The notes beneath the pieces are model-generated. The model saw nothing but the letters and a program-made list of their open reading frames with translations, did no database searches and had not been told where the DNA came from. A program made the translations under genes and the position numbers. DNA of 41,131 nucleotides from Crocinitomicaceae bacterium (GTDB lineage Bacteria; Bacteroidota; Bacteroidia; Flavobacteriales_D; Crocinitomicaceae): NCBI GenBank assembly GCA_008017065.1, contig SSGT01000035.1, forward strand, positions 1-41,131, in the 5' to 3' direction. Positions 24,612 through 32,735 of the stretch are shown piece by piece; the stretch's first letter is position 1; every line of letters begins with the position of its first letter.

Positions 24612-25886
24612 ATGAAAGTTTTATTATTAGGATCAGGAGGAAGAGAACACGCGTTGGCATGGAAAATGGCCAAAAGTTCACAATTGGACACCTTGTTTAT
24701 CGCGCCTGGAAATGCAGGAACTCGAGCTCATGGCACTAATGTTGCGCTGAAACCGACTGATTTTGAAGCTGTAAAAGCATTTGTGCTTGAAAACCAGATT
24801 GAAATGGTGGTTGTTGGACCAGAAGACCCATTGGTTGCAGGGATTTATGATTTTTTTGTAAACGACCCGCAATTGTCCAAAACAGCGGTTATCGGTCCTT
24901 CGAAAGCGGCCGCACAATTGGAAGGAAGCAAGGATTTTGCGAAGGAATTCATGATGCGCCACAACATTCCAACTGCAAAGTATGCTACGTTTACCAAAGA
25001 CACGTTAGAAAAAGGATATGCATTCTTAGAATCCATGAAACCGCCGTATGTTTTAAAAGCAGATGGTTTGGCGGCTGGAAAAGGGGTGTTGATTTTAGAT
25101 ACATTAGCAGAAGCAAAGAAGGAGCTCAAAGCCATGCTTGCCGACGCAAAATTTGGAGATGCGAGTTCACGTGTTGTGATCGAGCAATTTTTGAAGGGAA
25201 TCGAAATGTCATCGTTCGTTATTACCGATGGAGAATCGTACAAAATTTTGCCGGAGGCGAAAGATTACAAACGCGTAGGAGAAGGTGATAAAGGATTAAA
25301 CACCGGAGGTATGGGAGCAATTTCACCCGTTCCATTCGCAGATTCAACTTTTAAAGATAAAATCGAAAACCAAATCATTATTCCAACGGTCAAAGGATTA
25401 AAGGCAGAAGGATTGGTATACAAAGGATTTATTTTCTTTGGAATCATCAATGTGAAAGGTGAACCGTATGTGATTGAATACAATTGCAGAATGGGTGATC
25501 CGGAAACGGAAGTTGTTATTCCGCGTTTGAAGTCAGATTTACTTGATCTGTTTGAAGGTGTTGCTTCCAATACGCTTTCAGAAAGGGATGTTCAATTCGA
25601 CGAGCGAAGTGCAGCAACCGTGATGATGGTTTCTGGAGGATATCCAGAGGCATACAAAACTGGAAAAGTGATCTATGGATTAAATGGAATTACAGACAGT
25701 TTGGTTTTTCACGCAGGTACAAGTGCTGACGGCCCAGCGATTATGTCGGCAGGTGGACGTGTATTGGCGGTTACGTCGTACGGAAAAAATGTTGATAGTG
25801 CTGTTTCACGTTCATACAGAACGATTGAAAACATAGAATTTGAAGATGCATATTTCCGAAAAGACATTGGTTTTGATGTTATTTGA
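24612..25886 (+). CDS. purD: phosphoribosylamine-glycine ligase
   Basis: A 424-residue ATP-grasp enzyme that joins phosphoribosylamine and glycine in the second step of purine synthesis. It starts with LLLGSGGREHALAWK, a family hallmark, continues with VVVGPEDPLVAG and 'AVIGPSKAAAQLEGSKDFAKEF' (quoted in part: GPSKAAAQLEGSKDF), then KADGLAAGKGV for ATP and NTGGMGAISP, and EYNCRMGDPETEVV with metal-binding residues. Length is normal. It follows purQ by 38 bases. The next gene is a CNNM/CBS membrane protein, 61 bases on, so the purine run is interrupted there. Confidence 0.96.
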   Translation: MKVLLLGSGGREHALAWKMAKSSQLDTLFIAPGNAGTRAHGTNVALKPTDFEAVKAFVLENQIEMVVVGPEDPLVAGIYDFFVNDPQLSKTAVIGPSKAAAQLEGSKDFAKEFMMRHNIPTAKYATFTKDTLEKGYAFLESMKPPYVLKADGLAAGKGVLILDTLAEAKKELKAMLADAKFGDASSRVVIEQFLKGIEMSSFVITDGESYKILPEAKDYKRVGEGDKGLNTGGMGAISPVPFADSTFKDKIENQIIIPTVKGLKAEGLVYKGFIFFGIINVKGEPYVIEYNCRMGDPETEVVIPRLKSDLLDLFEGVASNTLSERDVQFDERSAATVMMVSGGYPEAYKTGKVIYGLNGITDSLVFHAGTSADGPAIMSAGGRVLAVTSYGKNVDSAVSRSYRTIENIEFEDAYFRKDIGFDVI

Positions 25887-25947
25887 TGCCATGAATAGTT
25901 CGCTTCTTTCAGATTTTTTAGTAACTTTCCACTTGCAAGAATTGTAA

Positions 25948-27207
25948 ATGGACCCTTCTGATCTGATATTAATTTTAAGTACACTCATTTTATCTGCGTT
26001 TTGTTCAGGACTTGAGATCGCTTTTATTTCATCCAATCGTTTAAAAATTGAGTTAGACCGAACAAAGGGATCTTTGAGCGGCAGAATTGTTGGTTATTTT
26101 TACCAAAAAGAGGTCAATTTTATCGCTTCCTTGTCGTTTGGAAATAACATCGCGCTTGTTCTTTTTGGGATTTCTATTGCACGGGTGTTAGACCCTGTTT
26201 TGACGAATTGGGGAGTGACTAACGATACCTTAAGTTTGTTTTTGGAAGTCGTTATCTCCACCATTATCGTACTTATTACCGTTGAATTTTCTCCCAAAGC
26301 AATTTTTCAATTGAACCCCAACGGTTTTATGAAAACATTGGCAGTTCCTGCATTTGTGCTGTATTGCTTGTTGTATATTCCAACTTCGGTTATTTTGTTT
26401 TTTAGCGTTCAGTTTTTGAAACTGTTTCGTATTGAAACAACCAATTCGGAAAAAGTCTTTTCGAAGGTCGATTTGGAGCATTATGTCCAAGATTTGAACC
26501 AACGTTTGAAAGAGGAAGAAGATTTTGGAAACGAAATGCAAATTTTGCAGAATGCATTGGATTTCTCCAAAATACGCGGACGAGATTGCATGGTACCGCG
26601 ACCCGAAATGATTTGCATTGAAGTCAACGACCCGATCGAAAACCTGAGTAAATTATTCATCGAAAAAGGGTTTTCCAAGTTAATTGTTTACCGCGACACC
26701 GTCGACAACATCATCGGCTATGTCCATTCGTTTGAAATGTTTAAGAAACCGACAGCGATTCACCAAATCATGCGGCCAATTGCTTTTGTACCCGAAGCGA
26801 TTCCAGGAAAAGAACTGTTGGAAATGTTTACTAAAAACGCAGCTAACATCGCGGTTGTCGTAGATGAATACGGCGGAACAGCAGGATTGGTAACGATTGA
26901 AGATGTGATCGAAGAAATTTTTGGTGACATTGAAGATGAGCACGACGTGGAAGAGTGGTTGGAAGAAAAAATCAGCGACAACGAGTATCTTTTTTCAGCC
27001 CGTGCGGAGATTGATTACATCAATGATCATCACCAATTAAACTTGCAAGAGTCGGATGAATACGATACGCTTGGTGGACTTGTGATCCATCATTTAGAAT
27101 CGATTCCCGAAGCAGGAACGACATTTAAAATCCCTGGATTTAGCTTCGTAATTGAGGAGGTTTCTGACCGACGAATCGAAGTTGTGCGGCTTTTTGTTGA
27201 AAGTTAA
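25948..27207 (+). CDS. CNNM/CBS-domain membrane protein (hemolysin-family, CorC-like)
   Basis: A 419-residue protein with three parts: an N-terminal CNNM membrane domain (four hydrophobic segments, with 'SAFCSGLEIAFISSNRLKIE' at the start), a CBS pair from about residue 200 (RGRDCMVPRPEMICIE and 'AAVVVDEYGGTAGLVTIEDVIEE', quoted in part as VVVDEYGGTAGLVTIED), and a C-terminal CorC_HlyC domain ('DEYDTLGGLVIHHLESIPEAG' in part). The family includes Mg/Co-efflux proteins and the gliding-related GldE; the old name hemolysin is not evidence of toxicity. It lies between purD and purN, with a -7-like TAACTTTC at 25922-25929. A cation-transport role is likely. Confidence 0.85.
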   Translation: MDPSDLILILSTLILSAFCSGLEIAFISSNRLKIELDRTKGSLSGRIVGYFYQKEVNFIASLSFGNNIALVLFGISIARVLDPVLTNWGVTNDTLSLFLEVVISTIIVLITVEFSPKAIFQLNPNGFMKTLAVPAFVLYCLLYIPTSVILFFSVQFLKLFRIETTNSEKVFSKVDLEHYVQDLNQRLKEEEDFGNEMQILQNALDFSKIRGRDCMVPRPEMICIEVNDPIENLSKLFIEKGFSKLIVYRDTVDNIIGYVHSFEMFKKPTAIHQIMRPIAFVPEAIPGKELLEMFTKNAANIAVVVDEYGGTAGLVTIEDVIEEIFGDIEDEHDVEEWLEEKISDNEYLFSARAEIDYINDHHQLNLQESDEYDTLGGLVIHHLESIPEAGTTFKIPGFSFVIEEVSDRRIEVVRLFVES

Positions 27208-27284
27208 GCAGCGAAATCCCGTGGTTTTGATTCACAACTTTTGCTAAATCAATCACTTAATTTTTCGTTTCGAGATGAAGTTCC

Positions 27285-27292
27285 TACCTTTG
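27285..27292 (+). promoter_or_regulatory. -7 element close to start of purN
   Basis: TACCTTTG is an exact TAnnTTTG match and ends four bases before the purN ATG at 27297, so a leaderless message is likely if this promoter is used. No -33 TTTG is visible. Confidence 0.5.
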
Positions 27293-27296
27293 CGCC

Positions 27297-27881
27297 ATGT
27301 CAAAAGTCAAAATTGCCATATTTGCCTCAGGTCAAGGGAGTAACGCCTTGAACATCATCGAACATTTCAAAAATCATCCGCAGATTGAAGTTGGTTTTGT
27401 CTTATCAAACCGATCAGACGCCAACGTGTTGATTGTTGCTGAAAAACGAGGAGTACCAACTTTTTTCGTTCCGAATGGAGCGGTCGAAGCAGGTGCGGAA
27501 CTTGTTGAGATTTGTCGTCAAGCATCGATAGACTTTATCGTTTTGGCTGGATTTCTGCGAAAAATCCCTGCGTGTTTAATTGCATCATTTCCCAATCGAA
27601 TTATGAATATTCATCCTGCCTTATTGCCCAAATTTGGCGGAGTGGGGATGTACGGCAAGCACGTGCACGAAGCCGTATTTCAAGCCCGTGAAGTTGAGAC
27701 AGGGATTACCATCCATTTTGTAAACGAGGTGTTTGACGCAGGACGAAAACTCGCACAATTTCATTGCCGCGTTGAAGCAACAGATACAGTAAACGAAATA
27801 CAACAGAAAGTACAATTGCTCGAGCACATGTATTTTCCAGTTGTCATCGAAAAAACAATTTTAAATTATACCCATGTTTGA
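27297..27881 (+). CDS. purN: phosphoribosylglycinamide formyltransferase
   Basis: A 194-residue formyltransferase that moves the formyl group of 10-formyl-THF to GAR, the third step of purine synthesis. The start IAIFASGQGSNALNII is the family's phosphate-binding loop; the catalytic asparagine and histidine are in MNIHPALLP, and the catalytic aspartate is in NEVFDAGRKLAQ (usually Y-D-x-G-x-x-x-x-Q). 'GGVGMYGKHVHEAV' and 'ETGITIHFV' complete the pattern. It overlaps the marC gene by eight bases, which suggests coupled translation. Very sure. Confidence 0.94.
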   Translation: MSKVKIAIFASGQGSNALNIIEHFKNHPQIEVGFVLSNRSDANVLIVAEKRGVPTFFVPNGAVEAGAELVEICRQASIDFIVLAGFLRKIPACLIASFPNRIMNIHPALLPKFGGVGMYGKHVHEAVFQAREVETGITIHFVNEVFDAGRKLAQFHCRVEATDTVNEIQQKVQLLEHMYFPVVIEKTILNYTHV

Positions 27882-28467
27882 TTTTTTTGCAGAGTTTGAT
27901 ATCGCCGAGATTTTCAAAGCCGGAATGGTTTTGTTTGCCGTAATAGACATCGTTGGTTCGATTCCAATAATCCTTAAAATCAAAGAACAAGCGGGTGAGA
28001 TCCATGCGTTTCACGCGAGTTCGGTGGCACTTACCATCTTGATTGGTTTCTTGATTTTGGGAGAAAGTATTTTGAGTTTGTTTGGTGTCAATATCGAATC
28101 GTTTGCGGTGGCGGGTTCATTTATCCTGTTTGCGATGAGTTTGGAAATGATTTTAGGAATCCATTTGTTCCGCGACAACACGATTGGTAAAACAGCAAGT
28201 ATTGTTCCGCTTGCATTTCCGATTATCGCTGGAGCGGGAAGTATGACCACCATCATCTCGTTGCGTGCCGAATACGATGCGATCAATATCGTGTTCGCAA
28301 TTTTCATCAACATCACCTTGGTTTATATCGTTTTGAAACTCACCAAACGCATCGAATTGATTTTGGGAGAGGGTGGAATCGCAATCTTGAAAAAAGTGTT
28401 CGGAATCATTCTTTTGGCAATCGCCGTCAAGTTGTTTACAACAAATGTAAAAGCACTTTTCGTGTAG
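27874..28467 (+). CDS. MarC family membrane protein
   Basis: A 197-residue inner-membrane protein with six hydrophobic segments and the MarC marks 'LFAVIDIVGSIPIIL' near the N-terminus, 'IVPLAFPIIAGAGSMTTIISL' in the middle (the usual 'P.a.P.laGPG.i.t'; quoted in part as FPIIAGAGSMTTIIS) and a C-terminal helix. The family was once linked to multiple antibiotic resistance, which was later doubted, so the function is open. Its start lies within the purN reading frame, overlapping by eight bases, and it ends 145 bases before purH. Confidence 0.85.
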   Translation: MFDFFAEFDIAEIFKAGMVLFAVIDIVGSIPIILKIKEQAGEIHAFHASSVALTILIGFLILGESILSLFGVNIESFAVAGSFILFAMSLEMILGIHLFRDNTIGKTASIVPLAFPIIAGAGSMTTIISLRAEYDAINIVFAIFINITLVYIVLKLTKRIELILGEGGIAILKKVFGIILLAIAVKLFTTNVKALFV

Positions 28468-28539
28468 TTTAAATCAATTGATTATCAAGCGTTAACATTT
28501 CCATTTCAGCAGTGCAGTTTTCAGTACTCAATTATCCGA

Positions 28540-28568
28540 AGAATTCTCCGTTTTTATAGTAGAATTCT
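28540..28568 (+). promoter_or_regulatory. paired palindromes upstream of purH (candidate operator)
   Basis: AGAATTCT occurs at 28540-28547 and again at 28561-28568, 21 bp apart, that is two helical turns. Each is a perfect palindrome and each is followed by C-n-GTTTTT, so the 16-bp blocks match in 15 positions. They lie just upstream of the purH -7 element. Binding by a regulator is inference. Confidence 0.45.
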
Positions 28569-28581
28569 CAGTTTTTTGGGC

Positions 28582-28589
28582 TAATTTTG
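28582..28589 (+). promoter_or_regulatory. -7 element for purH
   Basis: TAATTTTG is an exact TAnnTTTG match, 23 bases before the ATG at 28613, which gives a leader of about 18 bases. No -33 TTTG is present; that place is taken by the second palindrome AGAATTCT, which suggests activator dependence or control. Confidence 0.55.
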
Positions 28590-28612
28590 CACCCTATTTC
28601 ACAACACACATT

Positions 28613-30148
28613 ATGAGTACTTCCAAAACAATCAAAAGCGCATTAATTTCCGTTTACGACAAGTCGGGTTTAGAGCCAATTATTCACCGATTGAATGCAT
28701 TGGGTGTAACGATTTATTCGACCGGAGGCACGCAAGCGTTTGTGGAAGGACTTGGTGTGGCAGTTGAACGAGTGGAAGATTTAACTTCGTATCCGTCCAT
28801 TTTGGGAGGACGCGTAAAAACATTGCACCCGAAAGTTTTTGGTGGGATATTGAACCGAAGAGATTTGACCGAAGATCAACAACAAATCGCAGAATTTGAA
28901 ATTCCGGAGATTGATTTAGTGATTGTTGATTTGTATCCTTTTGAAGCAACTGTGGCTTCGGGAGCATCACACGAGGACATCATTGAAAAAATTGACATCG
29001 GTGGGATTTCCTTGATTCGTGCAGCTGCGAAAAATTACCAAGATGTTGTGATTATCCCTTCGCAAGCGCAGTATGCGGAGTTTTTATCCATTTTGAATGC
29101 GAGTGAAAACGGAGCAACGTCTTTGGGTCAACGCAAGTCATTTTCAAGAGATGCCTTTGAGGTGTCGTCACATTACGATACACAGATTTTCAATTACTTC
29201 AATCAAGAAGGGACGAAAGAAATTTTCAAACAAAGCATCAAGCCAGCTCAAGTGTTGCGTTACGGTGAAAATCCACACCAAAAAGGAATTTTCCACGGAG
29301 ATTTGGATGCAATATTCACCAAATTACATGGCAAAGAACTCTCTTACAACAATTTGTTGGATGTAGATGCAGCGGTTAATTTGATGGGAGAGTTCAAGAA
29401 CGACGGACCAACATTCGCGATATTGAAACACAACAATGCGTGTGGTGTAGCAACACGACCAACGATCAAAGAAGCATACGAAGCAGCGCTAGCAGGGGAT
29501 CCTGTTTCTGCGTTTGGTGGGATTTTGATTTCCAATACGGAAATCGATTTGGCAACCGCTGTAATCATGAACGAATTGTTTTGTGAAGTGGTGATCGCAC
29601 CAAGTTATGAGACGGCTGCGCTTGAATTGTTGCAAAGCAAAAAAAACCGCGTAATCCTTGTTCAAAAAGAAGTAGCGCTTCCAAAGCGTCAATTCAGAAC
29701 GATTTTGAATGGCGTGTTGGAACAAGATAAAGATTTAATCACCGAAACGGTTGCTGATTTTAAAACGATCACAAAAGTTGCTCCAACAGAACAAGAAATT
29801 CAAGATTTTATTTTCGCCAATAAGTTGGTGAAACATACCAAATCAAACACCATTATTTTGGCCAAAAATGGTCAATTGTTGGCAAGTGGTACCGGACAAA
29901 CATCCCGTGTAGATGCGCTGCGACAAGCGATTCACAAAGCACAGTCGTTCCAGTTTGATTTGAAAGGTTCGGTGATGGCTTCAGATGCATTTTTCCCCTT
30001 CCCAGATTGTGTTGAAATTGCACACGAAGCAGGGATAGACGCGGTGATTCAACCAGGAGGATCGATCAAAGATGAACTTTCAATTGCGTATTGCGATGCT
30101 CACGGAATGGCCATGGTAATGACCGGGAATCGCCACTTTAAACATTAA
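28613..30148 (+). CDS. purH: bifunctional AICAR formyltransferase/IMP cyclohydrolase
   Basis: A 511-residue enzyme for the last two steps of IMP synthesis. The N-terminal MGS-like cyclohydrolase domain (about 1-200) shows VYDKSGLEPI, TIYSTGGTQAF and 'RVKTLHPKVFGGIL'. The C-terminal formyltransferase domain has K272-H273 in ILKHNNACGVA and 'SAFGGILISN', with 'QPGGSIKDE' near the end. Length is normal. It has its own promoter with paired palindromes upstream, apart from the purN-marC unit. A weak hairpin lies after the stop. Very sure. Confidence 0.96.
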   Translation: MSTSKTIKSALISVYDKSGLEPIIHRLNALGVTIYSTGGTQAFVEGLGVAVERVEDLTSYPSILGGRVKTLHPKVFGGILNRRDLTEDQQQIAEFEIPEIDLVIVDLYPFEATVASGASHEDIIEKIDIGGISLIRAAAKNYQDVVIIPSQAQYAEFLSILNASENGATSLGQRKSFSRDAFEVSSHYDTQIFNYFNQEGTKEIFKQSIKPAQVLRYGENPHQKGIFHGDLDAIFTKLHGKELSYNNLLDVDAAVNLMGEFKNDGPTFAILKHNNACGVATRPTIKEAYEAALAGDPVSAFGGILISNTEIDLATAVIMNELFCEVVIAPSYETAALELLQSKKNRVILVQKEVALPKRQFRTILNGVLEQDKDLITETVADFKTITKVAPTEQEIQDFIFANKLVKHTKSNTIILAKNGQLLASGTGQTSRVDALRQAIHKAQSFQFDLKGSVMASDAFFPFPDCVEIAHEAGIDAVIQPGGSIKDELSIAYCDAHGMAMVMTGNRHFKH

Positions 30149-30149
30149 T

Positions 30150-30190
30150 TGCATTTATTTTTTGAAAATTGAAACAAAAAATGCAGTTTT
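30150..30190 (+). terminator. possible terminator after purH
   Basis: TGCATTT (30150-30156) can pair with AAATGCA (30179-30185), followed by GTTTT. The stem is AT-rich and the T-run short, so the site is doubtful. Confidence 0.3.
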
Positions 30191-30216
30191 ACGAAGAAAA
30201 GAGATATTAATAAAGT

Positions 30217-30232
30217 CTTCTTGTAAAAGAAG
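30217..30232 (+). other. hairpin in front of mreB
   Basis: CTTCTT-GTAA-AAGAAG is a perfect 6-bp stem with a 4-base loop ending 11 bases before the mreB ATG. Being this close to the start codon it could affect ribosome access; no direct evidence. Confidence 0.3.
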
Positions 30233-30243
30233 CAAACGATAAA

Positions 30244-31269
30244 ATGAGGTTATTTAGTTTTTTAACACAAGAAATCGCAATAGATTTAGGTACTGCAAAC
30301 ACCTTGATTATCATGAATGATAAGGTGGTTGTAGATGAGCCCTCGATTGTTGCGAGAGACATTCAAACCGGCAATATTGTTGCCATTGGGAAGAAAGCGC
30401 AGCAAATGCATGGGAAAACGCACAAGTTGATTGAAACGGTTCGTCCTTTGCAAGATGGGGTAATTGCTGATTTTCAGAGTGCAGAAGCGATGATTCGCGG
30501 CATGATTAAAATGATTAACCCGGGTAAAAGTTTATTCACCCCAACCTTGAGAATGGTTGTTTGTATCCCTTCTGGAATTACAGAGGTGGAGAAAAGAGCA
30601 GTGCGCGATTCGTGCGAGCATGCAGGAGCGAAAGAAGTTTACTTGATTCACGAGCCGATGGCAGCTGCAATTGGTATTGGAATCGACGTGGAAGAACCGA
30701 TGGGAAACATGATCATTGATATCGGTGGTGGAACTTCTGAAATTGCCGTAATTGCGCTTGGTGGAATCGTTTGTGACAAATCTATTCGTATTGCGGGTGA
30801 TGATTTTACAGCAGATATTGAAGATTACATGCGTCGTCAGCATAATATTTTGGTGGGTGAGCGTACAGCTGAACAATTGAAAATTGAGGTAGGTGCTGCG
30901 ATTCCAGAATTGGATAATCCGCCACCCGATTTTGCGGTTCGTGGTCGTGATTTGATGACCGGAATTCCGAAAGAAATCATTGTTTCGTACACTGAAGTGG
31001 CGCATGCGTTGGACAAAACAATCTCCAAAATCGAAGAAGCAATTTTGAGTGCCTTGGAGATGACACCACCAGAACTTTCAGCGGATATCTACAAAACAGG
31101 AATTTATCTTGCGGGAGGAGGATCCATGTTGAGAGGGTTGGATAAACGAATTTCTGCTAAAACAAAATTGCCAGTTCATATTGCTGAAGATCCGTTGAGA
31201 GCGGTTGCAAGAGGAACAAGTATTGCGTTGAAAAACATCGATCGATTCCAGTTTTTAATTAAAGATTAA
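30244..31269 (+). CDS. mreB: rod shape-determining protein MreB
   Basis: A 341-residue bacterial actin that forms membrane-bound filaments guiding side-wall peptidoglycan synthesis. It shows the actin-type phosphate loops AIDLGTANT near residue 12 and IDIGGGTSEIAVIALGG near residue 160, 'HEPMAAAIGIGI' between them, and the adenosine loop YLAGGGSMLRGLD near residue 287. The N-terminal 'MRLFSFLTQE' may be the membrane-anchoring amphipathic part. It leads an mreBCD group. Length is normal. Very sure. Confidence 0.97.
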   Translation: MRLFSFLTQEIAIDLGTANTLIIMNDKVVVDEPSIVARDIQTGNIVAIGKKAQQMHGKTHKLIETVRPLQDGVIADFQSAEAMIRGMIKMINPGKSLFTPTLRMVVCIPSGITEVEKRAVRDSCEHAGAKEVYLIHEPMAAAIGIGIDVEEPMGNMIIDIGGGTSEIAVIALGGIVCDKSIRIAGDDFTADIEDYMRRQHNILVGERTAEQLKIEVGAAIPELDNPPPDFAVRGRDLMTGIPKEIIVSYTEVAHALDKTISKIEEAILSALEMTPPELSADIYKTGIYLAGGGSMLRGLDKRISAKTKLPVHIAEDPLRAVARGTSIALKNIDRFQFLIKD

Positions 31270-31287
31270 TACAATTTTATAGCGTGG

Positions 31288-31307
31288 AGTCCTGAATTTT
31301 CAGGACT
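31288..31307 (+). other. hairpin between mreB and mreC
   Basis: AGTCCTGA-ATTT-TCAGGACT forms a perfect 8-bp stem with a 4-base loop, 17 bases before the mreC ATG. The bases after it (TTGTGCGTTTT) are only partly T, so it may act as a leaky terminator or as a stabiliser that lets mreB exceed mreC and mreD. Confidence 0.45.
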
Positions 31308-31324
31308 TTGTGCGTTTTATAACC

Positions 31325-32161
31325 ATGCGTAATCTCATTGCATTTTTCAAGCGTTTTCGTGTATTCATGCTTTTTGCCATGTTGCAGGTTTTTGCGTTGT
31401 CTACCTATTTTACGTATGTTAGTTTCCCAAGATCACAGTACCTGACAAGTGCGTCGCAGGTAAATGGGAAAATATTGACCGTAAAGCATGAAGTGACAAA
31501 GCATTTCAACCTTTCGTTTAATAATCAGAAATTACAGTACGAAAACATCGCGTTGAGAAAGCGTTTGCCACAAAGTTTTATTCAAGTGCAATCGCGGGTT
31601 GTCAAAATTGATGACACCTTGTTTCATCAGCAGTACGATTACATCCCTGCGCTTGTAATCAACTCAACGGTTGACAAGCGAAACAATTACTTTACGTTGA
31701 ATGTAGGTTCACTAGAGGGCATAAAACCAGGCATGGGTGTTTTCAGTGATCGCGGAATTGTGGGGATAATTCACAATGTCAGTCAACATTTTGCCGTCGT
31801 AAAGTCAGTCCTGACGGAATCAATCAATATCCCGGTGATGATCGAGTCTTCTGGTGCAGTAGGATTGTTGAAGTGGGACGGTCAGAACGCAAAGATCGGG
31901 TATATCGAAGGAATTTCGAACGACATGAAAGTGAAGCGTTGGTCAAAAGTGGTAACACGCAACGGTTCAGGTATCTTTCCTGGCGGAATGCGTGTCGGAA
32001 AAGTCATGAAATTGGAAGCTGTGGAAGGAAAACCTTTGTGGAAGATTTCGATGTATTATTCCGAGGATTATCGAAAAATACAACGTGTGTATGTGATCAA
32101 AAATTTATTGAAAACAGAGCAGGAAAAGTTAGAATCACAAATTCCAATTGAAGAAGAGTAA
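31325..32161 (+). CDS. mreC: rod shape-determining protein MreC
   Basis: A 278-residue protein with a short cytoplasmic tail, one membrane helix (about residues 12-33), a helical coiled-coil part, and the periplasmic beta domain of MreC: 'YIPALVINSTVDKRNNYFTL', 'GSLEGIKPGMGVFSDRGIVG' (in part, GIKPGMGVFSDRGIVGII) and 'SGAVGLLKWDG'. It links MreB to cell-wall enzymes. ATG 31325 is preferred over an in-frame GTG five codons upstream that falls next to the hairpin. Its stop overlaps the mreD ATG by one base (TAATG). Confidence 0.92.
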   Translation: MRNLIAFFKRFRVFMLFAMLQVFALSTYFTYVSFPRSQYLTSASQVNGKILTVKHEVTKHFNLSFNNQKLQYENIALRKRLPQSFIQVQSRVVKIDDTLFHQQYDYIPALVINSTVDKRNNYFTLNVGSLEGIKPGMGVFSDRGIVGIIHNVSQHFAVVKSVLTESINIPVMIESSGAVGLLKWDGQNAKIGYIEGISNDMKVKRWSKVVTRNGSGIFPGGMRVGKVMKLEAVEGKPLWKISMYYSEDYRKIQRVYVIKNLLKTEQEKLESQIPIEEE

Positions 32162-32679
32162 TGCAAGTTTTTATCATTCATACAATCCGATTTGTGCTGT
32201 TTCTTTTTGCGCAGGCGTTGCTTTTAAATCAATTGGAAGTTGGTTTTGGAATTCACGTGATGATCTATCCATTGTTTATTCTGCTGTTGCCCTACAATAT
32301 CAATATCTTCTTGGCGATGTTGATTTCATTCGCGTTGGGAATGGGAATCGATTCAATTTCAAACACCTATGGTTTACATGCTTCTTCCGCATTGCTGTTG
32401 GCCTATTTGCGACCTACAATTTTTAAGATGTTTGAGCCGAGAGACGGGTATGAAAATGTGCAAGAATTCAACATGTATGAAATGAATCGTTCGTGGTTGT
32501 TTTCTGTATTTGGTATCATGTTGTTGGTACACCATCTTTGGTTTTTTTCGTTGGAGTTGTTCAAATTCAATGAAATAGGATTTATCCTTCAGAAAACAAT
32601 TCTCAGTGTTCCGTTTTCGATGTTGGCGTGTATATTGATTCAATTGATTTTTATCCGAAGACCTGCATCGTCTCGTTAG
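32161..32679 (+). CDS. mreD: rod shape-determining protein MreD
   Basis: A 172-residue inner-membrane protein with five hydrophobic segments, of a size and place typical for MreD. 'LLNQLEVGFGIHVMIYPLFILLLP' (in part) and the loop 'FALGMGIDSISNTYGLHASS' fit the Bacteroidota form of the family. It is coupled to mreC by a TAATG overlap. The usual next genes, penicillin-binding protein 2 and rodA, are missing here: a convergent isomerase gene follows instead. Recognition rests on position and topology, as the family is poorly conserved. Confidence 0.85.
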   Translation: MQVFIIHTIRFVLFLFAQALLLNQLEVGFGIHVMIYPLFILLLPYNINIFLAMLISFALGMGIDSISNTYGLHASSALLLAYLRPTIFKMFEPRDGYENVQEFNMYEMNRSWLFSVFGIMLLVHHLWFFSLELFKFNEIGFILQKTILSVPFSMLACILIQLIFIRRPASSR

Positions 32680-32695
32680 TCGAACGATCGCGCAT

Positions 32696-32717
32696 AAAAA
32701 AAGCACCTCTCGGTGCT
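32696..32717 (-). terminator. intrinsic terminator after PGI/PMI gene
   Basis: On the minus strand AGCACC-GAGA-GGTGCT is followed by a run of Ts (plus-strand 32696-32701). It ends the isomerase transcript; the same stem could serve mreD on the plus strand but has no T-run there. Confidence 0.88.
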
Positions 32718-32735
32718 CGTAGTTGATGAATGCAA

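Noticed and set aside
25948-27207. Hemolysin / virulence factor
   Set aside because: The CNNM, CBS and CorC_HlyC domains point to cation transport; the hemolysin name is historical.
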